Positions 51,759-60,192 of a stretch of DNA of 64,000 nucleotides are shown here, piece by piece. The notes beneath the pieces are model-generated. The model had not been told where the DNA came from and did not search any database. It worked only from the letters and a program-made list of their open reading frames with translations. Source of the DNA: Sinomonas sp. ASV486 (GTDB taxonomy: Bacteria; Actinomycetota; Actinomycetes; Actinomycetales; Micrococcaceae); contig NZ_JAVFJK010000011.1 of the NCBI RefSeq assembly GCF_030908215.1, positions 124,001 to 188,000 on the forward strand, written 5' to 3'. Every line of letters starts with the position of its first letter. Within the stretch, counting starts at the first letter, position 1. The position numbers and the translations under genes are program-made.

Positions 51759-52712
51759 ATGGCCCAGGCGAACACGACTCCAGCCGAGGCCACCGTGGGC
51801 ATCGGCGCGCAGGGCCGCACGGCGGGGCCGGGCACCGCGTCGAGCGGGCCGACTGCGGCGGGGGGCGAGGGGGCGGCGTCATCCGCCAGCTCGCCCCAGG
51901 AGGGCGCCAGCCCCGCGCAGCAGGGCGGGGCCCGCCTGGACGCGTCCGGGTTCAGCACGCTCGTGGTGGCGGAGCGGGCTGACCGGGTGCATGCGCGGCT
52001 GCACCGCCCCGCGGTGCGCAACGCGATCGATGCGACGATGGTGGACGAGCTGCACGCCGTGTGCGCGCACCTCGAGGCGAACCCGAAGGTCCTGATCCTC
52101 TCCGGCACCCCCGCCGACGCGGAGACAGGGGCGAAGGGGGTCTTCGCCTCCGGGGCGGACATCGCCCAGCTGCGCGAACGCCGCCGCGACGACGCCCTGG
52201 CCGGGATCAACTCGACCGTCTTCGACCGCATCGCGCGCCTCCCGATGCCCGTCATCGCCGCCCTGGAGGGGTACGCCCTCGGCGGCGGGGCCGAGCTGGC
52301 CTACGCCGCCGACTTCCGCATCGGCACCCAGTCGCTGCGGGTCGGGAACCCCGAGACCGGGCTGGGGATCATGGCCGCGGCCGGGGCCACCTGGCGCCTC
52401 CGCGAGCTCGTCGGCGAGCCCCTCGCGAAGGAGGTCCTCCTCGCGGGCAAGGTCCTCACCGGCGAGGAGTGCCTCGCGGCGGGCCTGGTCACCGAACTCG
52501 TCGAGCCCGAGGCCCTGCTCGATGCCGCGCACGCCCTCGCGGACCGGATCGGTGCGCAGGACCCCCTCGCGGTGCGGATCTCCAAGGCCGTGTTCCACAC
52601 CCCGCGGGAGGTCCACCCCCTCATCGACACCCTGGCCCAGGGCATGCTCTTCGAGTCCCAGGCCAAGTTCGACCGCATGCAGGCATTCCTCGACCGAAAG
52701 AAGAAGCAGTGA
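51759..52712 (+). CDS. Enoyl-CoA hydratase/isomerase with long N-terminal extension
   Basis: This 317-residue protein has a crotonase core from about residue 62 to the end: FASGADIAQLRERR as first oxyanion segment and EGYALGGGAELAYAADFRIG with NPETGLGIMAAAGATWRL as the second. Residues 1-58 are an Ala/Gly/Ser/Pro-rich tail unusual for this family. ATG at 51759 directly follows the thiolase stop; no other start before the core is better. It should hydrate 2,3-didehydroadipyl-CoA to 3-hydroxyadipyl-CoA. Confidence 0.87.
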   Translation: MAQANTTPAEATVGIGAQGRTAGPGTASSGPTAAGGEGAASSASSPQEGASPAQQGGARLDASGFSTLVVAERADRVHARLHRPAVRNAIDATMVDELHAVCAHLEANPKVLILSGTPADAETGAKGVFASGADIAQLRERRRDDALAGINSTVFDRIARLPMPVIAALEGYALGGGAELAYAADFRIGTQSLRVGNPETGLGIMAAAGATWRLRELVGEPLAKEVLLAGKVLTGEECLAAGLVTELVEPEALLDAAHALADRIGAQDPLAVRISKAVFHTPREVHPLIDTLAQGMLFESQAKFDRMQAFLDRKKKQ

Positions 52713-53581
52713 TGGGAAAGATCAACCTGGCCGACGGGCTCCCCGCACGCGTGGGGGTCCTGGGCGGAGGCAGGATGGGCGCCGGCATCGCGCACGCGTT
52801 CCTGATGAAGGGCGCTGAGGTGGTCGTGGTCGAGCGTGACGAGCAGGCCGAGGAGGGCGCGCGGGAACGGGTCGAGTCCTCCGTCGCGAAGTCCATCGAG
52901 CGCGGCGTGGTGGACGGCAATCTGGACGAGATCCTGGAGTCGTTCAGCACTTCGCTGGACTATGCCGCGTTCGCCGACCGCGACCTGGTCGTCGAGGCGG
53001 TGCCGGAGGACCCGGAGCTCAAGAAGGCGGCCTTGACCGGCGTCGAGGCCGTGCTGGGCGCGGGGGCGTTCCTGGCCACGAACACGTCCTCCCTGTCGGT
53101 GTCCAAGCTGGCGGAGTCCCTGGCCCGGCCGGAGCGGTTCCTGGGCCTGCACTTCTTCAACCCGGTCCCGGCCTCGACCCTCATCGAGGTCGTCGTGGCG
53201 GAGAAGACCTCCCCGGAGCTGGCCGCCGCGGCGAAGACCTGGACCGAGGCGCTCGGGAAGACCGCCGTCGTCGTCCGAGACGCCCCCGGCTTCGCCTCCT
53301 CCCGCCTCGGCGTCGCCATCGCGCTCGAGGCGATGCGCATGGTCGAAGAGGGCGTCGCCAGTGCGGAGGACATCGACAACGCCATGGTCCTGGGCTACAA
53401 GCACCCCACCGGGCCGCTGAAGACCACCGACATCGTCGGACTCGACGTCCGCCTCGGCATCGCCGAATACCTCCACTCCACCCTCGGCGAACGCTTCGCC
53501 CCCCCACAGATCCTGCGCGACAAGGTCGCCAACGGCGAACTCGGCCGCAAGACCGGCAAAGGCTTCTACACCTGGAACTGA
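52712..53581 (+). CDS. 3-hydroxyacyl-CoA dehydrogenase
   Basis: This 289-residue NAD enzyme has the Rossmann motif GVLGGGRMGAGIAHAFL (about 14-30), the substrate loop TNTSSLSVSKLAE near 128, the catalytic His in LHFFNPVPASTLIEVV (about 147), and a C-terminal dimerization domain ending ELGRKTGKGFYTW. ATG overlaps the hydratase stop (TGATG). It oxidizes 3-hydroxyadipyl-CoA to 3-oxoadipyl-CoA, the substrate of the thiolase two genes upstream, and closes the operon. Confidence 0.92.
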   Translation: MGKINLADGLPARVGVLGGGRMGAGIAHAFLMKGAEVVVVERDEQAEEGARERVESSVAKSIERGVVDGNLDEILESFSTSLDYAAFADRDLVVEAVPEDPELKKAALTGVEAVLGAGAFLATNTSSLSVSKLAESLARPERFLGLHFFNPVPASTLIEVVVAEKTSPELAAAAKTWTEALGKTAVVVRDAPGFASSRLGVAIALEAMRMVEEGVASAEDIDNAMVLGYKHPTGPLKTTDIVGLDVRLGIAEYLHSTLGERFAPPQILRDKVANGELGRKTGKGFYTWN

Positions 53582-53595
53582 CCCCCACCCCTGCC

Positions 53596-53776
53596 GTTGA
53601 GGGGTCCCTGGCGGCCCGCTGAGGGGTCACTGGCACCCCAATGAGGGGTCCCGGCAGGGCTTCTACCCCAGCCAGAGACCCCGCAAGGGTGTGCCAGTGA
53701 CCCCGCAAGCGCCCGCCAGAGACCCCACAAGGGTGCGCCAGAGACCCCACACTCCCTCGCCAGAGACCCCACAAGC
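53596..53776. repeat. Intergenic repeat array A (3 forward + 5 inverted units)
   Basis: Units of the form TTGAGGGGTCTCTGGC occur three times, then the complement GCCAGAGACCCCGCAA five times, with small changes and 5-10 base spacers. The array fills the gap between the convergent hydroxyacyl-CoA dehydrogenase and MFS genes. Opposite units can pair into long hairpins. Confidence 0.88.
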
Positions 53777-53803
53777 ACGACAGCGCCCTCCCGCCCGAAC
53801 GCG

Positions 53804-55117
53804 TCAGGCCGCCACCCGCCTCCTCAGCGACAGGGCGAGAACGCCAGCCGCGAGCGCGGGGACGCTGCCGGAGACGAGCATGGCCGCGTGCGCCCCGAGG
53901 TGTTCGGCGAGCCAGCCGAGCATCGGCCCGCCGAGCGCCTGGCCGCCGATGAGCACCATGGTGTAGAGGCTCATGACCCGGCCGCGGATGCCCATGTTGG
54001 CACTTGTCTGGACGAGTTGATTGGCGGAGGTCAGGAACGTGAGGGCGCAGAACCCGGACACGGCCACCAGGGCGCAGAACAGCGGCATCGACGGCGCGAA
54101 CGCGGCGACGGCGAGCATCGCCCCATAGAGCCCGGCGCCAAGCACCACCGTCCGCAGCCGCAGCCTCACCCGCCGTGCGGAGGCGATGGCCCCCGACAAC
54201 GCCCCAACAGCAACCATGGTGTTGAGCAGCCCGTACCCGCCCGCGCCCACGGAAAACACGTGGTCTGCGTAGGCGGCGAGCAGTACGGGCAGGCTCATCG
54301 CGAAGAGGGAGACGACGCCGGCCATCACCCACGGCCAGCGGATGGTCGGCTTGGCCCACGCGTAGGCGACGGCCTCGCGGAGCATCCCGCGGGAGGCGGG
54401 CGTCGGGGTGGCAACCACGAGCTCGTCCCGGCGCAGGAGCGAGAGCATGACGGCGGTGACGCAGCATGCGAACGCGTTGACCACGAACGCCCATCCACCG
54501 CCCACCGCAGTCAGGAGCCATCCGGCCACGGCAGGACCGATGAGCGCGCCGAGCTGGAACGTCGTCGAGTTCACGCTGATCGCGTTGCGGAGATAGGTCG
54601 GCCCGACGAGCTCGTTGACGAACACCTGCCGCGCGGGCTGGTCGAGCACGGTGACGAGGCCCAGCACGAGCGCGATCGCGTAGACGTTCCACACGGCCAG
54701 TGCGCCGGTGAGGGTAAGGGCTCCGAGTGCAGCGGCGCACGTGCCGGCGCCGATCGCGCAGACCTGCAGGAGCCGGCGCTTCGAGAAGCGATCGGCGAAG
54801 AGGCCGCCCCACGGGCCGAGCAGCAGCACGGGCGTGAACTGGAGCGCCACGGTCACGCCTACTGCGGTGACGGACCCGGTGAGCTCGAGGACGAGCCAGT
54901 CCTGGGCGATGCGCTGCATCCACAGCGCGACGACGGCCACGAAGTGCGCGGCAGTGAACATCCTGAAGTTGGGGACGGTGAGCGAGATGAAGGTGTGCCG
55001 CCACGGGAGGCGTTCATGCACGACGCCGAGTGGTCCGGTGGGCGGGGCGAGGGTGCGTGGGAGGGCGGCCGGGGCTGGTGAGGCGGTTGCGGGCAGGGCT
55101 GAGCTGGGCGTGGTCAC
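53804..55117 (-). CDS. MFS transporter (DHA3/enterobactin-exporter type)
   Basis: This 437-residue protein has 12 membrane helices, with GPWGGLFADRFSKRRLL (helix 2-3 loop) and VLDQPARQVFVNELVG near the middle, as in the MFS_3 exporter group. The substrate is unknown. The start is set at GTG 55117, which has CAGGA seven bases upstream. A TTG at 55177 would extend the protein by 20 residues into the region shared with the divergent LysR gene. It could be a target of that regulator. Confidence 0.8.
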   Translation of the reverse strand: MTTPSSALPATASPAPAALPRTLAPPTGPLGVVHERLPWRHTFISLTVPNFRMFTAAHFVAVVALWMQRIAQDWLVLELTGSVTAVGVTVALQFTPVLLLGPWGGLFADRFSKRRLLQVCAIGAGTCAAALGALTLTGALAVWNVYAIALVLGLVTVLDQPARQVFVNELVGPTYLRNAISVNSTTFQLGALIGPAVAGWLLTAVGGGWAFVVNAFACCVTAVMLSLLRRDELVVATPTPASRGMLREAVAYAWAKPTIRWPWVMAGVVSLFAMSLPVLLAAYADHVFSVGAGGYGLLNTMVAVGALSGAIASARRVRLRLRTVVLGAGLYGAMLAVAAFAPSMPLFCALVAVSGFCALTFLTSANQLVQTSANMGIRGRVMSLYTMVLIGGQALGGPMLGWLAEHLGAHAAMLVSGSVPALAAGVLALSLRRRVAA

Positions 55118-55188
55118 GGGGATGTCCTGTGTAGTCCTGGTTACGTTCGGGTTGCCGGTGTCGATCGACTCCTTCAACCGTATGCAGG

Positions 55189-55202
55189 CGCAATCAATTG
55201 CG
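55189..55202. promoter_or_regulatory. CGCAAT-N2-ATTGCG palindrome, LysR site candidate
   Basis: A perfect six-base inverted repeat lies between the MFS and LysR genes. A related ATTG-N7-CAAT pair follows at about 55228-55242 next to the LysR start. Confidence 0.5.
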
Positions 55203-55240
55203 GAAGGTTATTTTCGCTCTAACTGCTATTGCGCTTCACA

Positions 55241-56128
55241 ATGCGATGGGAGCACCATGGCGACGTGGCAGCGACTCTCTTCGACCCGTCCCACCTGCGC
55301 AGCTTCCTCGCCGTGGCCGAGAACCTTTCCTTCACGCTCGCCGCCGAGCGCCTCGGGCTCGCGCAGCCGACGGTGAGCCAACATGTCTCCAAGCTCGAGA
55401 AGTCGGCTGGCCGCCTCCTTCTGGTCCGCGACACGCATGGCGTGCGGCTCACGGACAACGGAGACGCGATGGCGGGCTTCGCGCGCACCATCCTCGCCGC
55501 GCACGACGACGCCGCCCGCTACTTCCGCGGTGAGGCCATGCGCGGCCGCCTGCGCTTCGGCACCGCGGACGATCTGGCGATCACGGGCCTGCCGCGGATC
55601 CTGCGCGAGTTCCGCCGGGCGTATCCCCAGCTCAACCTCGAGCTCACCGTGAGCCAGAGCGACGACCTGTACCGCCGCCTCAAGGCCGGCCAGCTCGACC
55701 TCGTCTTCATCAAGTGGGTCGCGGGCGCGCAGGAAGGCACGGTGGTGCGGCACGACGTGTTCTCGTGGGTGGGCGTCGAGCAGACGGCCCTTGACCCAGC
55801 CGGACCGGTTCCGCTCGTGGTCTACCCCGCGCCGAGCCTGTCCCGGAACCTCGCGATCCAGGCGCTCGAGGCCAGCGGGCGGACATGGAAGGTAACGTGC
55901 AGCACGAAGCAGATCGCGGGCGTCCTCGCCGCCATCCGCGCTGGCCTGGGCGTCGGCGTCATGCCCACGACGCTCGTCCCCGAGGACCTGGCCATCATCA
56001 CGCACCGCTTCGACCTGCCGCCAGTGGGCGATGTCGACTTCACGCTCATCCGCAATCCGCTCGCGAACTCGGCGGCCGTGGACGCGCTCACCGAGGCGAT
56101 CATGGGCCGCCCCCTCTCCCGCAAGTGA
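55241..56128 (+). CDS. LysR-family transcriptional regulator
   Basis: This 295-residue protein has an N-terminal winged helix (about 14-74; [20 protein letters not shown]) and a LysR substrate-binding domain. ATG 55241 is used; GTG 55265 and TTG 55229 are alternatives because no clear ribosome site decides. It is divergent from the MFS exporter gene with CGCAAT/ATTGCG sites between, so the two probably form a regulator-exporter pair. Confidence 0.82.
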   Translation: MRWEHHGDVAATLFDPSHLRSFLAVAENLSFTLAAERLGLAQPTVSQHVSKLEKSAGRLLLVRDTHGVRLTDNGDAMAGFARTILAAHDDAARYFRGEAMRGRLRFGTADDLAITGLPRILREFRRAYPQLNLELTVSQSDDLYRRLKAGQLDLVFIKWVAGAQEGTVVRHDVFSWVGVEQTALDPAGPVPLVVYPAPSLSRNLAIQALEASGRTWKVTCSTKQIAGVLAAIRAGLGVGVMPTTLVPEDLAIITHRFDLPPVGDVDFTLIRNPLANSAAVDALTEAIMGRPLSRK

Positions 56129-56161
56129 CGGACGCCACGGAGGCGCCAGGGGGCCGTGGAG

Positions 56162-56167
56162 TAGAAT
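56162..56167 (+). promoter_or_regulatory. -10 box, leaderless panD
   Basis: TAGAAT lies eight bases before the panD ATG at 56176 with no ribosome site between. Confidence 0.5.
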
Positions 56168-56175
56168 TGGCCGCG

Positions 56176-56601
56176 ATGAACCGCACAATGTTCAAGTCCA
56201 AGATCCACCGCGCTACGGTCACCCACGCTGATCTGCACTACGTCGGCTCGGTGACGATCGACCTTGACCTGCTCGAGGCCGCGGACATCATGCCCGGCGA
56301 GCTCGTGTCCATCGTCGACATCACCAACGGCGCGCGCCTCGAGACGTACACGATCGCGGGCGAGCGCGGTTCGGGCGTCATCGGCATCAACGGTGCGGCC
56401 GCGCACCTCATCCACGAGGGCGACCTCGTCATCCTCATCACGTACGCCTCGATGACGGACCAGGAGGCGCGCGAGTTCGTGCCCACCGTGGTCCACGTCG
56501 ACAAGGACAACCGGATCGTGCAGCTGGGCACAGACCCAGCCGAGGGCCACGGCGCCGGCATGCTGCGCCCGCCGTTCGCGATCCAGGCACACCTCAACTA
56601 G
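56176..56601 (+). CDS. panD: Aspartate 1-decarboxylase (pyruvoyl enzyme)
   Basis: This 141-residue proenzyme makes beta-alanine from aspartate for pantothenate and CoA synthesis. The self-cleavage site Gly24-Ser25 is in [10 protein letters not shown], and the active-site residues lie in [17 protein letters not shown] (about 75-91). The C-terminal tail is normal for actinobacteria. It appears to be a single-gene unit with a TAGAAT box just upstream. Confidence 0.95.
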   Translation: MNRTMFKSKIHRATVTHADLHYVGSVTIDLDLLEAADIMPGELVSIVDITNGARLETYTIAGERGSGVIGINGAAAHLIHEGDLVILITYASMTDQEAREFVPTVVHVDKDNRIVQLGTDPAEGHGAGMLRPPFAIQAHLN

Positions 56602-56661
56602 CGCGCCGGCCGTCCGACCGCGGCCCTCCCCAGGCACTGCCCACTCACACCAGGACGCCCC

Positions 56662-57777
56662 TTACACGACGACGTCGTTCGGCGGCGGCAGGGTCGTGCC
56701 GTCACGCAGCACGATCGGACCCACCGGCTGTGATGGCCCGGGCGACGGCGGGAGCGGTTTCGGCGCAGGCGTGGGCGTGGGAGGCCGCGGCAGCGTGATC
56801 GCGGCACCGAACGCGGGCGGCGCGGGCCGCTTCAATGAGGGGTCGACGACGTCTGCGAGGCCCGCGCTCGCGTCCGCGCGCGGAACCCCGAGTGCGGGAA
56901 GGCCCAAGAGCTGCAGGACCGTCCGGGGCACGTCGACGTGCGAGGACCAGCGGCTGTCGATGGTCTGCTTCACATTCCCGCCGAACACGAGAAGGGGAAC
57001 CCGCGGACCGAAGGCGAGCTGCACGCCGTCGGCCGTGTGCTCGACGTTGGGGGTCGCAACGTGCTCGTCCCAACCGCCCCAGTCGTCCCACGTGAGGAAG
57101 AAGACGGTGTCCGCCCAGCCGCCGGACTGCACCACGGCGTCGACGCTCTGCCAGATCTTCTTCATGCCTATCGTGACGTCCGCGAGAGGGTGCTCGTCCT
57201 CCGGGGAGTCGTGCCACACGTAGGAGAGCTGAGGGAGGGTGCCGGCCTTGGCGTCGGCCAGGAAGTGGGCCGAGGTCACGAGGTTCTTGGAGCCCTTGAG
57301 CTGCTTGTAGAAGCCGGCAGGGTAGTCGTTGGAGCCGGTGTAGCACTTCCACGTGACCCCGTGGGCGTCGGCCATCCCCGGCACCGACGGCATGTCCCAC
57401 AGTGGCGGCGGCTGGGTCCGCGACGGATTCTTGAGCGTGGGGCTCTGGCCGCCCACGAGAAGCAGGTGATTGGGCGTCGAATTGGTCCCGAAGCCAGCGC
57501 AGTGGTTCTCGAAGAAGGCCCCCGTAAGCGCGAGGTAGGCGTAGAACGGGAGGACGTTGAGCGTGTCGACCTGCGTATGCGTGGCTGTGTTCTGGCCCGT
57601 GAGCCACTTGTCGTAGGCGATGCGGTCGTGTCGTGGGTCGGACGTCGGCGGATTGGCCTGGACGGGCCAGCCGGTGGCGACGTTGACGCCGTAGGGGCGC
57701 AGGCCGCCGAAGTAGTTGTCCGTAGTGTGGTTCTCTTGGATGAAGACGACGACTCGCCTGGCAGATGACGTAGGCAT
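56662..57777 (-). CDS. Phosphoesterase (phospholipase C/acid phosphatase AcpA-like)
   Basis: This 371-residue protein belongs to the alkaline-phosphatase-like phosphoesterase family. Metal-site segments seen are VVVFIQENHTTDNYFGGL (about 9-26), VWHDSPEDEHPLADV near 190, and FFLTWDDWGGWDEHV near 228. Family members are usually exported, but here residues 1-8 are followed directly by the catalytic strand, so no signal peptide is seen. The C-terminus is Pro-rich (about 325-360). An in-frame upstream start was not found. AGGAGG lies too far from the ATG to be convincing. Confidence 0.8.
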   Translation of the reverse strand: MPTSSARRVVVFIQENHTTDNYFGGLRPYGVNVATGWPVQANPPTSDPRHDRIAYDKWLTGQNTATHTQVDTLNVLPFYAYLALTGAFFENHCAGFGTNSTPNHLLLVGGQSPTLKNPSRTQPPPLWDMPSVPGMADAHGVTWKCYTGSNDYPAGFYKQLKGSKNLVTSAHFLADAKAGTLPQLSYVWHDSPEDEHPLADVTIGMKKIWQSVDAVVQSGGWADTVFFLTWDDWGGWDEHVATPNVEHTADGVQLAFGPRVPLLVFGGNVKQTIDSRWSSHVDVPRTVLQLLGLPALGVPRADASAGLADVVDPSLKRPAPPAFGAAITLPRPPTPTPAPKPLPPSPGPSQPVGPIVLRDGTTLPPPNDVVV

Positions 57778-57810
57778 ACAGAACCCGCTCTCACTCGGTG
57801 CCTCCTGTCA

Positions 57811-57816
57811 TAGGGT
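57811..57816 (+). promoter_or_regulatory. -10 box before short upstream ORF
   Basis: TAGGGT lies seven bases before the ATG at 57824, the spacing seen for the other leaderless starts in this window. Confidence 0.45.
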
Positions 57817-57823
57817 AGAGGCC

Positions 57824-57886
57824 ATGCCCCGCGCGTTCCAGCCCTCCCGCAGTCTGGGCCCAGTGCTAGGGGAAATCGGGTGCTAG
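57824..57886 (+). CDS. 20-residue upstream ORF overlapping the AEC transporter start
   Basis: The frame reads MPRAFQPSRSLGPVLGEIGC and ends at TAG, which overlaps the first codons of the next gene (GTG at 57880). It begins seven bases after a TAGGGT box, so it would be the leaderless first ORF on the transporter mRNA. Translation through it could couple to the transporter start. No family is known. Confidence 0.4.
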   Translation: MPRAFQPSRSLGPVLGEIGC

Positions 57887-58818
57887 GCGTGCTCTCGGGA
57901 TTCGCCGTCGTCTGGGTGATCATCGGCGCGGGCTGGCTCATGGCCAAGCTGCGCCTGTTGGGCGACGGCGCACAGGGCGTCCTGAGCCGGCTCTCCTTCT
58001 TCGTTGCGAGCCCCGCGCTCCTGCTCGAGACGCTCAGCAAGGCCAACCTCCCGGCCGTCTTCTCGACCCACCTGCTCGTCATCGGGGTGAGTTCGACGGC
58101 GGTCGGCCTCCTCTCGTTCGCGGTGTTCCGATGGTGGCGGCGCAGATCCCTTCCCGAGGCGCTCATCGCGTCGATGAGCTCGGCCGTGGCCAACTCGGGG
58201 AACCTCGGCATCCCCATCTCCGTCTTCGTCCTCGGGGACGCGAGCTATGTGGCGCCGCTGCTCATCTTCCAGCTCGCGCTGTTCACGCCCGCATACCTCC
58301 TCATGCTCGACGGCACGACAGCGACGGCGAAGCCGGGTGCCGCCCGCGCCCTGCAGTTCGTGCTCCCGATCGTGACGAACCCGAACATCATCGGCTCCCT
58401 CATCGGGCTCGTGCTCGCGGGCACCGCCTGGACGCCGCCGGAGCTCATCATGCAGCCGATCCACCTCATCGGCGGGGCTGCGATCCCGGCCATGCTCATG
58501 GCGTTCGGCATCTCGCTGCACGGATCCCGGCCCCTCAAGGCGGTCGACGGACGCCGCGTCGACACTGGCATAGCAACGGTCATCAAGATCGCCGTCCATC
58601 CGCTCATCGCGTTCATCCTCGGACGCTACGCCCTCGGCCTCGACGGGCACGCCCTGTTCGCCGCCGTCGTCGCCACCGCCCTTCCCACGGCCCAGAACGT
58701 CTACATCGCGGCGCAGCGCTACCAGCACGGGATCGTCGTCGCGAAGGACACCGTGCTCATCACCACGGTCGTGGCCGTTCCCGCGATGGCGGTCATGGCC
58801 GCCTTCCTGACCGCGTAG
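57880..58818 (+). CDS. AEC-family transporter (auxin efflux carrier-like)
   Basis: This 312-residue protein has about ten membrane helices, with the conserved helix-4 region SAVANSGNLGIPISVFVLG (about 102-120) and the C-terminal ATALPTAQNVYIAAQRY near 267. Bacterial AEC members carry malonate, malate or unknown acids. GTG at 57880 is the only early start and begins a hydrophobic helix; it lacks its own ribosome site but overlaps the short upstream ORF. Repeat array B follows its stop. Confidence 0.85.
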   Translation: MLGVLSGFAVVWVIIGAGWLMAKLRLLGDGAQGVLSRLSFFVASPALLLETLSKANLPAVFSTHLLVIGVSSTAVGLLSFAVFRWWRRRSLPEALIASMSSAVANSGNLGIPISVFVLGDASYVAPLLIFQLALFTPAYLLMLDGTTATAKPGAARALQFVLPIVTNPNIIGSLIGLVLAGTAWTPPELIMQPIHLIGGAAIPAMLMAFGISLHGSRPLKAVDGRRVDTGIATVIKIAVHPLIAFILGRYALGLDGHALFAAVVATALPTAQNVYIAAQRYQHGIVVAKDTVLITTVVAVPAMAVMAAFLTA

Positions 58819-58820
58819 AC

Positions 58821-58914
58821 CGCCAAGGACCCCACAACGGACGGCCAGAGACCCCTCAACCGAACCTCCCTCGGTTGAGGGGTCTCTGGCGGGACGTTGA
58901 GGGGTCTCTGGCCG
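58821..58914. repeat. Intergenic repeat array B (2 inverted + 2 forward units)
   Basis: The array contains the same unit as arrays A and C. The two middle copies form perfect 20-base arms (58844-58863 and 58871-58890) with a seven-base loop, a very strong hairpin between the convergent AEC and TetR genes. Confidence 0.9.
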
Positions 58915-58916
58915 CG

Positions 58917-59570
58917 TCAGAGCAGATTCGCCTTGAGGGTGGCGGCAACGAAGCGCCCGAAATGCTCCGGGGTCCACCCGCGCTTGAGGACAAGCGTCTC
59001 GTACAGCTCGGCGGACGTCGTCATGAAGAAGACGTCTGCGGCCTCGGCTTCCGAGAGTCCCGGCCGCAGAAGCCCGCGAGCGATGACCCGTCGGGCATTG
59101 TGGAGCATCCGCTCATACCGCGCGGCGTCCACCTCCTGCTGCAGCGCCGCCATGTCGGCGTCACCGCTCGCGGCGGCGTCGCGGATCAGGAGCGCGACGG
59201 GCGAGCCGATCGGGCTGATCTCGGCAACAAACCGCCCGAACTGCTCCATGAGCGCGCCAGGATCCGTGGCCTCGGCTTGAGCAGCATCGGAGCGCTGCTC
59301 GGCAGGCACGCCTCCGGAGCCAAGGAGGCTCTGGTCCCAGATCGCACGGACAAGGCCCGCCTTGCTCCCGAAGTTCTTATAGACGAACTCGGCCGAAACG
59401 CCCGCCGCGCGCGCAATCTCGGCCACAGTGGTGGCCGCGAAGCCCGGCGCGAAGAACAGGCTCCGGGCGCACGCGAGGACAGCGCGCCGAGACTCCGCGG
59501 CCCGGGCACGGCGCCCGCTCGCGTCGTAGGCGCGGGGGGCCTTGTCTGGGCCATTGACCGCTGTCCGCAC
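58917..59570 (-). CDS. TetR-family transcriptional regulator
   Basis: This 217-residue protein has a TetR helix-turn-helix (about 22-68; TTVAEIARAAGVSAEFVYKNF) and an all-helical C-terminal domain. GTG 59570 is chosen; the long upstream frame crosses the operator and is rejected, and other starts close by are possible. It is divergent from the SnoaL/epimerase pair with a perfect palindrome between them and is the likely repressor of that pair. Confidence 0.82.
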   Translation of the reverse strand: MRTAVNGPDKAPRAYDASGRRARAAESRRAVLACARSLFFAPGFAATTVAEIARAAGVSAEFVYKNFGSKAGLVRAIWDQSLLGSGGVPAEQRSDAAQAEATDPGALMEQFGRFVAEISPIGSPVALLIRDAAASGDADMAALQQEVDAARYERMLHNARRVIARGLLRPGLSEAEAADVFFMTTSAELYETLVLKRGWTPEHFGRFVAATLKANLL

Positions 59571-59593
59571 CGGATCTAAACTCCTAGCATCAG

Positions 59594-59617
59594 TTGAATA
59601 CAGCTTACTGTATTCAA
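59594..59617. promoter_or_regulatory. TetR operator, 10-bp perfect arms
   Basis: TTGAATACAG and CTGTATTCAA flank CTTA. The palindrome lies 24 bases before the TetR start and 51 bases before the divergent gene. Confidence 0.75.
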
Positions 59618-59667
59618 AGTACCCACACCGGGATTCACCCCAAGCGCGGCACACCAAGGAGCGCACC

Positions 59668-60192
59668 ATGGACGCGCAGAGCCCCTTCGAGGCACTCCCA
59701 GCAGGCCCGGTCCGTCGGCTCTTCGAGTCGATCAGCCAGCACGACCTCGACGGCATGGTCGCCTGCTTCGCCAAGGATTACGTCAACGAGACGCCAATCC
59801 ACCCCGACCGTAGCTTCACGGGCCGCGAACAGGTCCGGAAGAACTGGTCGACCATTCTTGCGGGCCTCCGAGACCTGCAGCCCTACGTTGTCCGCGCCAC
59901 CACGGCACCCGACGGCATGGTCTGGGTCGAATGGGGCCAGCGGGGCACGAGGCCGGACGGCGTTCCGGTCGCCTTGGCCGGCGTCTCGATCTTCACGCTC
60001 GACGCCGATGCTATCGCCGCCGTCCGCTTCTACCTCGAGCCTGTCGAACGCGAGAGCGGGGACGTCAACGCCAACGTCCACTCCATCGTGGGCCAGATCC
60101 CAGCGACAGCCGCGGCGGGCAGTGCGTCCGCGTCAGGCGCCTCCGTGTCCAGTAACGCGTCTGGCGATCCGGTGGGAGGCGGGCGGCCGTGA
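59668..60192 (+). CDS. NTF2/SnoaL-like protein
   Basis: This 174-residue protein has an NTF2-like core (about 12-135; LFESISQHDLDGMVACF, RSFTGREQVRKNW, VWVEWGQRGTRPDG) and a Ser/Ala/Gly-rich tail of about 35 residues. Ligand and function are unknown. ATG 59668 has AAGGAG upstream. It overlaps the next gene by four bases, so the two are one operon under the divergent TetR regulator. Confidence 0.82.
   Translation: MDAQSPFEALPAGPVRRLFESISQHDLDGMVACFAKDYVNETPIHPDRSFTGREQVRKNWSTILAGLRDLQPYVVRATTAPDGMVWVEWGQRGTRPDGVPVALAGVSIFTLDADAIAAVRFYLEPVERESGDVNANVHSIVGQIPATAAAGSASASGASVSSNASGDPVGGGRP

Noticed and set aside
53596..53776. Repeat array as CRISPR or as the end of the MFS gene
   Set aside because: Units occur in both orientations with 5-10 base gaps and no cas genes; translations of it are Gly/Ser/Leu shadows beyond the real stop.
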